64,000 nucleotides of DNA from CAYPPG01 sp964412555 (GTDB lineage: Bacteria > Hinthialibacterota > Hinthialibacteria > Hinthialibacterales > Hinthialibacteraceae). The DNA is taken from assembly GCA_964412555.1 (NCBI GenBank), contig CAYPPG010000011.1, positions 62,001 through 126,000 of the forward strand. Direction: 5' to 3'. Of this stretch, positions 51,614-59,725 are shown one piece after another; position 1 is the first letter of the stretch, and every line of letters begins with the position of its first letter. Both the position numbers and the translations under genes were made by a program. The notes under the pieces are model-generated. The model was not told where the DNA came from. It saw only the letters and a program-made list of their open reading frames with translations, and made no database searches.

Positions 51614-53127
51614 GATTGATCTTCTCCTAAAGCCGACCGCAGAATCATTTCTTGATTGAATTCACTTCGATCATACACCCGCCGCATTTCCCCCTTGCGC
51701 ATCACCAGAATCCGGTCGCACATCCCGATCAGTTCTTCGATTTCCGAAGAAATAAACAAAATCCCCCCTCCCTGTGCGGTAATCTCATTCATGGTTTTGT
51801 AAATTTCATATTTAGCCCCCACATCGATCCCGCGCGTCGGCTCATCCAAGATTAAAACAACCGGTTTCCGCAAAAGCCACTTTGCCAGCACCGCTTTCTG
51901 CTGGTTCCCCCCGCTTAAAGTTTTCGCGGCTTGTGTTTGGATATCCCTGCTCTGCAATCGAACCGTCTCGGCAATCGATTCAACATTTTCGTTCACGATT
52001 TGCGGAGAGAGAATCCCCAATCGGGCCGATGCCATTTCGGGTAACGAAGCCAAAGCGACATTATCCCCGATCGACGCATTCATGAGCAAACCTTCCTCCC
52101 GCCGGTCTTCTGTCAGAAACGATAAACCGTTCTTGATTCGGTTGCGTACGGATTGCGATGTAATTCCCGATTCGGATAAAACGATTCGGCCTTCCTGATA
52201 AGGATCCAATCCAAATAGTATCCGCGCCAGTTCCGTTCGCCCCGATCCCATCAACCCGGCGATCCCCAAAATTTCCCCCTGCCGCAAGTGAAACCGGATA
52301 TCGTGCACGATTTCCGGATACGACAACGAATCCACTTCGAGCAACACTTCCTCTCCGATGTGCGCTTCCCATTCCGGAAACATTTGGCTCAGTTCCCGTC
52401 CAACCATCGCTGAAATGATACTCTGTGCTGTAAAAGTGGTTTTCGCCCCCTGCTTCACTAATTCACCATCTCTCAGCACGACAATCTCATCACACAGGTG
52501 CATCACATCATCCAAAGCATGAGAGATATAAATCATCGCAATCCCTTGCGCTCGCAATTGATCGATCAAATCGAATAATTTATCTTTCTCTTGCGAACTG
52601 AGCGATGTCGTTGGTTCATCGAAAATAATGATTTTCGCTTCGATGCTCAATGCCTTGGCAATTTCAACCAATTGACGTTCCCCCGCCGATAAATCCTCGA
52701 TCAGCGCATTCGGAAAAACCGAGAGATTCACGGCTTCCAGAAGCGCTTTTGTATCGGATTGCATCTTCTTGCCGTTGATCCACGGAATCCCCAGCCATTT
52801 CCGCTTGGGAAAATCATGAATAAAAATATTCTCGGCGATGCTAAGATTGGAAAACAAATTGAGTTCCTGATGGATAAACGCAATCCCGTTGGAATACGCA
52901 TCGGAAGGAGTCGCAGGTGTATACGGCTCTCCATAAAGCGTCATCAGTCCTTCATCGGCAGCGATGACGCCCCCCAAAATGTTCATCAACGTCGATTTCC
53001 CCGCGCCATTTTCACCGACGACACCGGTAATGTGCCCAGGACGCAAGGAAAAACTAATGTCCTTCAAAACGGGGACATTGAAGAATTTCTTTCCAATATG
53101 ATCGAATGAAAGAATCGCTTCGCTCAT
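51610..53127 (-). CDS. Ribose-type ABC transporter ATPase (double)
   Basis: 505 residues with two ATPase halves. First half: GENGAGKSTLMNILGG, LSAGERQLVEIAKAL, IIFDEPTTSL. Second half: degenerate Walker A GLMGSGRTELARILFG, then LSGGNQQKAVLAKWL and LILDEPTRGIDVG. This unequal pair is typical of RbsA/XylG/MglA proteins that import monosaccharides. It lies between the two permease genes, eight bases after the first one. Confidence 0.92.
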   Translation of the reverse strand: MSEAILSFDHIGKKFFNVPVLKDISFSLRPGHITGVVGENGAGKSTLMNILGGVIAADEGLMTLYGEPYTPATPSDAYSNGIAFIHQELNLFSNLSIAENIFIHDFPKRKWLGIPWINGKKMQSDTKALLEAVNLSVFPNALIEDLSAGERQLVEIAKALSIEAKIIIFDEPTTSLSSQEKDKLFDLIDQLRAQGIAMIYISHALDDVMHLCDEIVVLRDGELVKQGAKTTFTAQSIISAMVGRELSQMFPEWEAHIGEEVLLEVDSLSYPEIVHDIRFHLRQGEILGIAGLMGSGRTELARILFGLDPYQEGRIVLSESGITSQSVRNRIKNGLSFLTEDRREEGLLMNASIGDNVALASLPEMASARLGILSPQIVNENVESIAETVRLQSRDIQTQAAKTLSGGNQQKAVLAKWLLRKPVVLILDEPTRGIDVGAKYEIYKTMNEITAQGGGILFISSEIEELIGMCDRILVMRKGEMRRVYDRSEFNQEMILRSALGEDQS

Positions 53128-53134
53128 GGTTTTC

Positions 53135-54124
53135 TTAATTCGACGCGATCAGACGGTTGCGCACTGCATCCAAAAACGCAGCCGCAAGGATAATCGCACC
53201 TTTGATGATCATAATAACGTAAAAAGATAAATTATTCATCGTCAATGTGTTCTCGATCAAAGTGATAAACAAAACTCCGTAAATCGTCCACGGAATTTTC
53301 CCTTTTCCTCCGAATAAACTGGTCCCCCCGATAACCGCCGCCCCGATGACATTCAGCAGTTTGTCCCCGATATCCGTATTGCTGGAACCGAGACGGGATG
53401 TATAAATGATCGACGCTAATGCCGCACAAAAACCGCAAAACATATAGGTAAAAAGAATCGTCCGTTTGAGTGGCACACCGGATATATGAGCAGCCTTCGG
53501 ATTATGACCGATGGCGTAAATCCAACGCCCCATGACGGTCCGGTTCAACACAAAAATGGCAATGACAACGACCACGACTGCAATGAAAAAAGGGTAGGGA
53601 ACTCCATAAAACGATCCCCAATCGATCTCATCAAACAGCACCGGAAAATTCGAGATGTTATTAGATAAAATGTTATGCGCTTTCGTGAACCAGTTCGAAT
53701 ACCAAACCGCCAATCCTTCGAAAAAAATCATGGTGGTGAGAGTCACGATAAACGCCGGCATCTCCAAAAACGCAATCGCCGCCCCGTTCAGGAAGCCAAT
53801 GAACACTCCAATCGCCAACATCACCACGATGGCCGCCGGAACCGCAAGTGAAGAACCGGCCAAAAAGCCCTGATCAAGCGTCATGATCGACGCCCCGGTC
53901 ACGCTGGTAATCGCGATGATCGACATCACCGACAAATCGATCCCCGCCGTAATCAGCACATACGTCTGCCCGACCGCTACGATCAACAATGGCAGCATAT
54001 TCGAAAAGATATTCTGCAAATTACGGGAGGAAGCTAATTGAGATTCAAAAGGAACCAGGAGCAAAAAGTAAAAAATGCTGACATAGAGGATAAAATATTC
54101 CGAAAGAAAGATTTTTTTTATCAA
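53135..54124 (-). CDS. Ribose-type ABC transporter permease (first)
   Basis: 329 residues, hydrophobic throughout. RbsC-type signatures: VAVGQTYVLITAGIDLSVMS, GFLNGAAIAFLEMPAFIVTL and VIGAAVIGGTSLFGGKGKIP. It is clearly different from the second permease (50630-51613), so the pair did not arise by very recent duplication. It follows the binding protein gene by 44 bp and precedes the ATPase gene by 7 bp. Together they form one monosaccharide or polyol importer. Confidence 0.9.
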   Translation of the reverse strand: MIKKIFLSEYFILYVSIFYFLLLVPFESQLASSRNLQNIFSNMLPLLIVAVGQTYVLITAGIDLSVMSIIAITSVTGASIMTLDQGFLAGSSLAVPAAIVVMLAIGVFIGFLNGAAIAFLEMPAFIVTLTTMIFFEGLAVWYSNWFTKAHNILSNNISNFPVLFDEIDWGSFYGVPYPFFIAVVVVVIAIFVLNRTVMGRWIYAIGHNPKAAHISGVPLKRTILFTYMFCGFCAALASIIYTSRLGSSNTDIGDKLLNVIGAAVIGGTSLFGGKGKIPWTIYGVLFITLIENTLTMNNLSFYVIMIIKGAIILAAAFLDAVRNRLIASN

Positions 54125-54168
54125 TCGAACAACCTCTTACGGCATAACGCGGATAAAGCGGCATGATA

Positions 54169-55206
54169 TCACGCCTGCGGTTTGAACTGCGCACCCCACA
54201 TGCGGGACGCTTTTTCTTCCAGATTTTCTTGATGAATGACAAAACCCGGATCTTTGATAATCGGCGCAACCTCTTTCCCCGCCCGAAGATCAACAATTGC
54301 CTGGACCGCTTGTTCACTTTCGAAAAACATATCCTGCACCCCATCCGCGTCCAGATAGCCGTCTACCATCATTTGATACGCCGTGTTATCCCCATCGAAT
54401 CCCGCCAGCATCACATGGCCTTCTTCTCCGATCTTGTGATATTTCCCGGCCGTTTTCAGAACCTGAACAATAGCCGGAAGATGCAGATCGGATGAGGTAA
54501 ATATAAAATCGATCTCCGGATGTGCCTGCATCGCGTTCGTCATCCGCGCCAGCGCCTTTTCGTTATCCCACTCGGTCGGAACCTGGGCGGTATCTTCTAT
54601 GACATCGGGATTTGCCCGGATCACATCGAAATATCCGTCCCGCCGTTTGATGGAATTGTCATCCCCCAAATCGCCAATGAGAATCATTCCCTTATACTTC
54701 TTCCCCCTCTCCTTTGCCTTCTCGACCATATACTGAATAGTGTCCTTGGTGATTTGATAATTGTCGGCAACTACGGTGACCGACTCAGTATCACTCTTGG
54801 CCGGAGGCCGGTTATACAGCACCACTGGAATATCGGCGCGGTTGCAGCTGCGAATCATATTCAACACGCTCTGCCCGTCTTTCGGAGCGATAATGATTCC
54901 ATCCACCCCCTGCGCAATAAAATTGTTGACCTGCTCCAATTGCCGGTTGGCATCGTTATCGGCAACCGCCTGCAGCATTTCATAGCCTCTCTTCTTCAAT
55001 TCCGCTTCCATCGTCTTGATGCTGGCCACCCAATACTCGGTCTGCAGCGTATCGAACGCCACCCCAATGGTCAACGGCCTCTCCCCCGAATCCCCACAAG
55101 ACTGAAACAAAGCAGTTCCAGCCGCCAACGACAATCCCGAAGCCGAAATCTGCCGAAGAAATCTTCGGCGATGAATAACTCGATTAGTATGTTGAATCCG
55201 TTTCAC
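54169..55206 (-). CDS. Ribose-type periplasmic sugar-binding protein
   Basis: 345 residues from a GTG at 55206, preceded by GGGAGAGG; the open frame further upstream translates the palindromic repeats and is rejected. The N-terminus carries RRRFLRQISASGLSLAAGTA and a Cys (LFQSCGDSG), so a Tat-exported protein, perhaps lipid-anchored. The RbsB-like fold follows: TIGVAFDTLQTEYWVASIKT, QGVDGIIIAPKDGQSV, DIPVVLYNRPP, VMLAGFDGDNTAYQMM. It is the first gene of the transporter operon and has a leader of about 150 nt with two hairpins below the shared operator. Confidence 0.9.
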   Translation of the reverse strand: MKRIQHTNRVIHRRRFLRQISASGLSLAAGTALFQSCGDSGERPLTIGVAFDTLQTEYWVASIKTMEAELKKRGYEMLQAVADNDANRQLEQVNNFIAQGVDGIIIAPKDGQSVLNMIRSCNRADIPVVLYNRPPAKSDTESVTVVADNYQITKDTIQYMVEKAKERGKKYKGMILIGDLGDDNSIKRRDGYFDVIRANPDVIEDTAQVPTEWDNEKALARMTNAMQAHPEIDFIFTSSDLHLPAIVQVLKTAGKYHKIGEEGHVMLAGFDGDNTAYQMMVDGYLDADGVQDMFFESEQAVQAIVDLRAGKEVAPIIKDPGFVIHQENLEEKASRMWGAQFKPQA

Positions 55207-55236
55207 TTTTCCTCTCCCCCATCGATCAAACGGTAC

Positions 55237-55336
55237 GCCGGCATCCTGCCGGCTTTTCTTGCACAAATCACGTATCGCCGGCATCCTGCCGGCTTTTCCA
55301 AAAATCATGCCGCCGAGACGGCGGCGTTACAAACAT
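55237..55336. repeat. Composite GCCGGC hairpin repeat in the transporter leader
   Basis: GCCGGCATCCTGCCGGC occurs at 55237-55253 and 55277-55293, followed by ATGCCGCCGAGACGGCGG. In reverse complement the order of parts equals that at 12365-12480. It lies between operator and start of the binding protein gene, so it is transcribed and could fold in the message. Confidence 0.75.
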
Positions 55337-55354
55337 GAAAAGGACCTCGATATC

Positions 55355-55378
55355 GAACATTTGTTCGATAGTGAACAA
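55355..55378 (-). promoter_or_regulatory. Operator TTGTTC-N6-GAACAAATGTTC, copy 2
   Basis: On the minus strand: TTGTTC (55378-55373), spacer ACTATC, GAACAA (55366-55361), ATGTTC (55360-55355). All non-spacer bases equal those of copy 1 at 44598-44621, while the 6-bp spacer is different, as expected for a protein-binding site under selection. It starts six bases after the -10 box of this operon. Confidence 0.8.
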
Positions 55379-55384
55379 TGATTC

Positions 55385-55413
55385 AAGATAAAGAAAAAAC
55401 GATTTCCCGTCAA
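55385..55413 (-). promoter_or_regulatory. Promoter of the ABC transporter operon
   Basis: On the minus strand TTGACG (55413-55408), 17-bp spacer, TATCTT (55390-55385). The -35 box matches five of six bases, the -10 box four. The operator follows directly. Confidence 0.65.
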
Positions 55414-55676
55414 GCCATAACAGTCACCCTCTTTGAAACTACTATGCCCAGCGGTCCGGGCTGAACTCATGAATATGTTTCGAAGAGTTTGATGAAGTCA
55501 GAAGGCCATGAATCGGCTATCAAAGTGAAGCATACGGCAAAATTTAGAGATCAGCGAGGTCGATACAAAATTCTCTCAATTCCTCTTGTTAAGGGGGGAT
55601 TCGACTTCACAGTGAATCGTTTCTCTGATCGGATGGGCAACGCGTTGCTTTAAGCCTGTCCTACAACATTCTCTTG
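55414..55676. other. Intergenic stretch without recognised features
   Basis: I see no gene, RNA, terminator or repeat of the known families here. Short open frames exist on both strands but none has a start with a ribosome binding site. Confidence 0.5.
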
Positions 55677-56099
55677 CTATTTCCCTTTAAACCAAGGGCA
55701 AAAATGAAACACAAAACGCTCCACTGTACTCCATGGCGGCACACGAACCCCGAATCGCTCCCGGGTCAATTTTTGGACAATGGCATATTCGTTGAAACGA
55801 AAACAGATATCCCCCAAGCGGAACACTTCCCATTCTTTTTTATGCTTGGAATTCGGAGAGAGTATCGAAATTTTCTTACCGGAATGAAACAGTTGAAAGC
55901 CGTGAAACTCTCCTTCCTGTCCATTCTTTTCTCTTTTGCGCACGGTCCAATTTTGAGTTAAGCGAAAATATTCTTCATTCATCTCCGGATCGTGCCATGA
56001 CGGAAATTCAAAAAGCAAATAATGAATCGGGACGGGCGCGGTAAAATCGACTTTCCCCTGCTCGGTAAAAAATTGTAATGGATTATCAGGTAAAGACAT
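55677..56099 (-). CDS. Unknown 140-residue protein
   Basis: I do not recognise it. It has no signal peptide or membrane segment. The sequence is rich in Phe, Trp and charged residues: PVPIHYLLFEFPSWHDPEMN, FRLTQNWTVRKREKNGQEGE, VFRLGDICFRFNEYAIVQKL, ending VERFVFHFCPWFKGK. The alternation suggests a small beta-rich domain. It stands alone between repeat-filled spacers and has no clear partner. That the frame is open over its whole length, with an ordinary composition, makes it more likely than not a gene. Confidence 0.55.
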   Translation of the reverse strand: MSLPDNPLQFFTEQGKVDFTAPVPIHYLLFEFPSWHDPEMNEEYFRLTQNWTVRKREKNGQEGEFHGFQLFHSGKKISILSPNSKHKKEWEVFRLGDICFRFNEYAIVQKLTRERFGVRVPPWSTVERFVFHFCPWFKGK

Positions 56100-56149
56100 T
56101 CGTGATTCCTATTCAAAACGCTTTTTAGTTTTTCTTGAAAAAATTGTGA

Positions 56150-56325
56150 TGCTGACATCCTGTCTGCACAACTCACATATGCGTGACATCCTGTCTGCAC
56201 ATTTCACATATGCGTGTTATTGTGGTGCAGACATCCTGTCTGCACATCTCATATATTCATATCGTACCGGTAGGGGCGGTTCGCGAACCGCCCCTACACC
56301 CGCACATCTCATATATTCGTGTCGC
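56150..56325. repeat. GACATCCTGTCTGCAC repeats and a long perfect palindrome
   Basis: Three copies of GACATCCTGTCTGCACA (near 56155, 56184 and 56230), two with a TCACATATGCGTG tail, are followed by a 26-bp perfect palindrome (56271-56296, arms TAGGGGCGGTTCG). Two CGCACATCTCATATATTC-like copies flank it. Fills most of the gap between 56099 and 56447. The palindrome type is one I know as abundant in several uncultured and filamentous bacteria. Confidence 0.75.
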
Positions 56326-56446
56326 TGTCCATAGACATTGTGATAACATTTCATTTATTCTATCACAAAGCGAGAAATTACGGGATAGGGATTCCTGGAA
56401 GTCTTCCATCTCGAGTAAATCTGCGTACATGAAAAGGAGAATAACC

Positions 56447-58465
56447 ATGTGTTTTACGAATTTGCTCATCACGGCTTTTCTATTGATCGGGAGCGTATCT
56501 GCATCGGAACTGGATGTATTATCGGAGAAAGTAGAAGGATTCGTCCCGAATCAAATGATGACCGATTACTTGACTCATTTGCGCGAAGAAGCCTTCGACC
56601 GGCGCGAAGAATATTATGAAAGTTTGAAAACGGATGAACAATTGCGCAATCATCAAGAAAAAATGCGCGATTTTTTCATCGAACAGCTGGGCGGTTTTCC
56701 CGAACGGACACCGCTCAATGCGAAAGTTGTGGCTCGGGAAGAGCGTGACGGGTATCGCATCGAAAAAGTCATTTACGAAAGCCAACCGGATCATTTCGTT
56801 ACCGCCGTTCTTTATTTGCCGCTTTCTGAACCACCTTATCCCGGTGTGTTGTTTCCCTGTGGCCACAGTTCCAACGGCAAGGCCAGCGAAGCGTATCAAC
56901 GCGGTTGCATCCTGTTAGCGAAAAACGGTCTTGCGGCATTCTGCTATGATCCCATCGATCAAGGTGAACGTTATCAACTGCTGGATGAGAATGATAAACC
57001 AATTATTGGTGGAACCATCGGTCACACAATGACCGGTGTCGGCAGTATCCTTCTAGGGCGTAACACCGCCCGTTTTCGCATTTGGGACGGAATGCGCGGA
57101 ATCGATTATCTCGTCAGCCGTGAGGATATCGATTCTGAAAAAATCGGCTGCACAGGAAATTCCGGCGGCGGCACGTTGACCAGTTATCTCATGGCGCTGG
57201 ATGAGCGCATCGTCTGCGCTGCTCCCAGTTGCTATATCACCACGCTGCGCAATCAAGCGCCACAGGACGCCGAACAGGATATCCATGCACAAATCGCCCT
57301 CGGCATGGATCACGCGGACTACATCATGATGCGCGCTCCGAAGCCGACGTTGTTGTGCACCGCAACCCGCGATTTCTTCGATATCCATGGCGCATGGTAC
57401 GCTTTTCGGCAAGCGAAGCGTTTTTACACCCGCATGGATCATGCGGAACGAATCAATTTAGTCGAGACGGATGCAACCCACGGATTTTCAACTCAACTGC
57501 GTGTCGCTATGGTTCGATGGATGCGCCGCTGGCTGCTCGGAATCGACGACGCCATCACCGAACCCGATTTCCCGATTATGACCGATGAAGATATGCAGGT
57601 AACTGAGAGCGGCCAAGTCATGCTTATGGAAGGCGCTCGGAATGTCTATGATTTGAATCTGGATTATGAGAAGGAACTTACGAAAAAGCGTAAAGAGTAT
57701 TGGCAAAATACGAACGAGCAGAAAGCACTCGAAAAAGTCGGAGAAATAGCCGGCATTCGAAAACTGGAAGACCTCCCGATGCCCCAGCTCGTCAAAACGG
57801 GAACGATAGATCGCGACGAGTATCAAATCGAGAAAATCGTTCTGAAACCGGAACCGCGTGTTTTTCTACCCGCCCTGGTTTTTGTACCGAATGAAACAAA
57901 CGGGGAAGCGTGCCTCTATCTGCATGGCGACGGAAAAGACACCGATGCCCAACCCGGCGGTCCTATCGAAAAACGAGTAAAGCAGGGACAAATCGTACTC
58001 GCCGTTGATTTGCGCGGCATCGGAGAGACAAGAAATTCGAGCCGAGGCGGAAGTTGGCAAACCTATTTCAGCGGCAACTGGCAGGATTATTTCCTGGCGT
58101 ACATGCTCGATAAAACATACGTCGGCATGCGTGCGGAAGACGCGCTCATTTGTGCCCGATTCTTGAAAACATACAAAAGCGGCGCTTCTTTGAATCGCGT
58201 GCATATGGTGGCTATCGGAGAAGCAGGCCCGTCCGCCCTGCACGCCGCGGCCTTGGAATCGATCTTGTTCGAATCGGTCGAATTGCGCCATTCGCTTGTC
58301 TCCTGGTCAAACGTGATCCATACACCGATTTCCAAGAACCAATTGATCAATGCTGTGCACGGTGCTCTTGAAACCTACGACTTACCGGATTTGGTGAATA
58401 CGATTCCGGAAGGTAAAATAAAAGTAAAGGATTCCGTTAATGCGAAAAATGAACAAATTGATTAG
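56447..58465 (+). CDS. Secreted tandem alpha/beta-hydrolase (acetyl-xylan-esterase-like)
   Basis: 672 residues from the ATG at 56447, eight bases after AAAGGAGA; the longer open frame upstream is made of repeats. A signal peptide ends near VSASE. The first hydrolase domain has PGVLFPCGHSSNGKASEAYQ, the nucleophile elbow CTGNSGGGTLTSY, Asp in CTATRDFFDIHG and His in TDATHGFS. A second, related domain follows (about 460-670; CLYLHGDGKDTDAQPGG, VLAVDLRGIGETRNS). There the elbow reads MVAIGEAGPSALH, with Ala in the place of the Ser, so the second domain is probably inactive. Carbohydrate ester cleavage is likely. Confidence 0.8.
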   Translation: MCFTNLLITAFLLIGSVSASELDVLSEKVEGFVPNQMMTDYLTHLREEAFDRREEYYESLKTDEQLRNHQEKMRDFFIEQLGGFPERTPLNAKVVAREERDGYRIEKVIYESQPDHFVTAVLYLPLSEPPYPGVLFPCGHSSNGKASEAYQRGCILLAKNGLAAFCYDPIDQGERYQLLDENDKPIIGGTIGHTMTGVGSILLGRNTARFRIWDGMRGIDYLVSREDIDSEKIGCTGNSGGGTLTSYLMALDERIVCAAPSCYITTLRNQAPQDAEQDIHAQIALGMDHADYIMMRAPKPTLLCTATRDFFDIHGAWYAFRQAKRFYTRMDHAERINLVETDATHGFSTQLRVAMVRWMRRWLLGIDDAITEPDFPIMTDEDMQVTESGQVMLMEGARNVYDLNLDYEKELTKKRKEYWQNTNEQKALEKVGEIAGIRKLEDLPMPQLVKTGTIDRDEYQIEKIVLKPEPRVFLPALVFVPNETNGEACLYLHGDGKDTDAQPGGPIEKRVKQGQIVLAVDLRGIGETRNSSRGGSWQTYFSGNWQDYFLAYMLDKTYVGMRAEDALICARFLKTYKSGASLNRVHMVAIGEAGPSALHAAALESILFESVELRHSLVSWSNVIHTPISKNQLINAVHGALETYDLPDLVNTIPEGKIKVKDSVNAKNEQID

Positions 58466-58471
58466 AACAAC

Positions 58472-58951
58472 ATGATAAGTCCACTTCGGGTTTATATTGA
58501 TACTTCAGTTTTTGGCGGGTATTTCGATAAAGAATTCGAGACTTCTTCTCAATGTTTATTTCGGTTTGTCCAAAATGGCAAAATCATTCCTTTAATATCG
58601 GACACTGTCATGGAAGAGATCATTGATGCTCCTCAACGTGTAAAAGATTTAGTATCTGATACAATTGTAATAGGAGCTGAAAGGTTGGATATTACAGATG
58701 AAGCGATTCAGCTTCAAGAAAAATATCTACAAGCTGCCATTGTAACTGATAAATATGCAGATGATGCGCTTCATGTTGCACAAGCGACGTTAGCTCATGC
58801 AGATGTGATTGCAACATGGAATTTCAAACATCTTGTCAATCCAATTCGCATTAGATTGTTCAACCATGTTAATATAAAATCAGGATATGATACTATAGTC
58901 ATAATGACACCGAATGAAATCAATCCAATACTGGAGAAAAACCATGGATAA
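58472..58951 (+). CDS. PIN-domain toxin (VapC-like)
   Basis: 159 residues. RVYIDTSVFGGYFDKEFE begins the PIN domain with its first Asp. A Glu follows (SDTVMEEII), and the DDALHVAQATLAHADVIATW segment carries Asp residues of the metal site, then NFKHLVN. Such proteins are RNases, mostly in toxin-antitoxin systems. The gene follows the hydrolase gene by six bases and overlaps the next gene by eight. The partner thus lies downstream, the reverse of the usual vapBC order. Confidence 0.8.
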   Translation: MISPLRVYIDTSVFGGYFDKEFETSSQCLFRFVQNGKIIPLISDTVMEEIIDAPQRVKDLVSDTIVIGAERLDITDEAIQLQEKYLQAAIVTDKYADDALHVAQATLAHADVIATWNFKHLVNPIRIRLFNHVNIKSGYDTIVIMTPNEINPILEKNHG

Positions 58952-59126
58952 GAAAATTGAAAAGACGTTTGATTGTATCGAAATGAAAAGGAAAAGTCAA
59001 GAACGTATTTATAATGAAACAAAAGGCATGACACCTGAAGAACGCTTAGACTATTTCAAGCAGAGGGTGGAAAATGGGCCTTTTGCGAAATTATTCAAAC
59101 GAGAATCGGTTTCGAAAGAACAATGA
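58944..59126 (+). CDS. Small 'KTFDCIEMKR' protein, probable antitoxin
   Basis: 60 residues from the ATG at 58944, with GGAGA eight bases upstream; it overlaps the PIN toxin gene by eight bases. The sequence has the block KTFDCIEMKRKSQERIYNET then GMTPEERLDYFKQRVENGPF. I know short proteins with a 'KTFD-x-V/I-x-M-x-R' start beside PIN-type genes; an antitoxin role is inferred from this. A decayed copy lies at 10249-10445. Confidence 0.65.
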   Translation: MDKKIEKTFDCIEMKRKSQERIYNETKGMTPEERLDYFKQRVENGPFAKLFKRESVSKEQ

Positions 59127-59194
59127 TGTTCTTTCGATCGGGCAATTTGATGGCAGATAGGGAATCAACCATCCAAAATGAGGGATAAGAAATC

Positions 59195-59431
59195 ATGACT
59201 TTGCTTCAGAAAATCGAAGAAGAAGCCCGGCAACTTAGCCGGGATGAAAAAGAATCTCTTGTGTACACTCTTCTGCTCGATATCGAACAATCCAAAGCGG
59301 ACGAGGAAAAAGAGATTGAAGCGGCGTGGATACAAGAAGCTGAAAAGAGACTGGAAGATTATAAAGCAGGGAAAACGAGTGGTATTCCCGCAGAAACTGT
59401 TCTCAAGGAAATAAAAGATAAATTACTGTGA
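59195..59431 (+). CDS. Addiction-module antitoxin
   Basis: 78 residues, GAGGG upstream of the ATG. The sequence LLQKIEEEARQLSRDEKESL, then EIEAAWIQEAEKRLEDYKAG and KTSGIPAETVLKEIKDKLL fits the small 'addiction module component' family, all helical, with a conserved W in the middle and a 'G...a.e.v...i...l' end. Its stop overlaps the GTG start of the toxin gene. It would neutralise the ParE/RelE-type toxin. Confidence 0.85.
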   Translation: MTLLQKIEEEARQLSRDEKESLVYTLLLDIEQSKADEEKEIEAAWIQEAEKRLEDYKAGKTSGIPAETVLKEIKDKLL

Positions 59432-59721
59432 AACGTATCATCATTGAATTCCTTGCATATGAAGAACTGATAGAAATTGTAAATTATTATCAGTCTCAAA
59501 AATCCGGACTGGGTCATGAATTTATTCATGAGATTGAAAATGCGTTCTTGCTTATTACACAATTTCCCAAAAGTGGAAGTCAAGTCAATCAGGTAAGAAA
59601 AATACGCGTCCAACGTTTTCCCTTTAATATCATCTACTCAGAATTGCCTGATCATATTGTTGTCTTAGCGATTGCTCATATGAGCAGGCATCCGGATTAT
59701 TGGAAAGATCGACTCGATTGA
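59428..59721 (+). CDS. ParE/RelE-type toxin
   Basis: 97 residues, GTG start at 59428 overlapping the antitoxin stop. ParE pattern: EFLAYEELIEIVNYYQSQKS, then GHEFIHEIENAFLLITQFPK, VRKIRVQRFPFNIIYSELPD and a final VVLAIAHMSRHPDYW. The 'R.f.p..i.Y......i.vl.v.H..r.P.yW' end is typical. Members either poison gyrase or cut mRNA; which one is not decided by the sequence. Confidence 0.88.
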   Translation: MKRIIIEFLAYEELIEIVNYYQSQKSGLGHEFIHEIENAFLLITQFPKSGSQVNQVRKIRVQRFPFNIIYSELPDHIVVLAIAHMSRHPDYWKDRLD

Positions 59722-59725
59722 TAAT

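Noticed and set aside
55207..55308. N-terminal extension of the sugar-binding protein
   Set aside because: It translates the GCCGGC hairpins; the GTG at 55206 has a strong ribosome binding site and is followed by the Tat motif.
56183..56446. N-terminal extension of the tandem hydrolase
   Set aside because: It translates palindromic repeats; the ATG at 56447 has AAAGGAGA upstream and starts a signal peptide.
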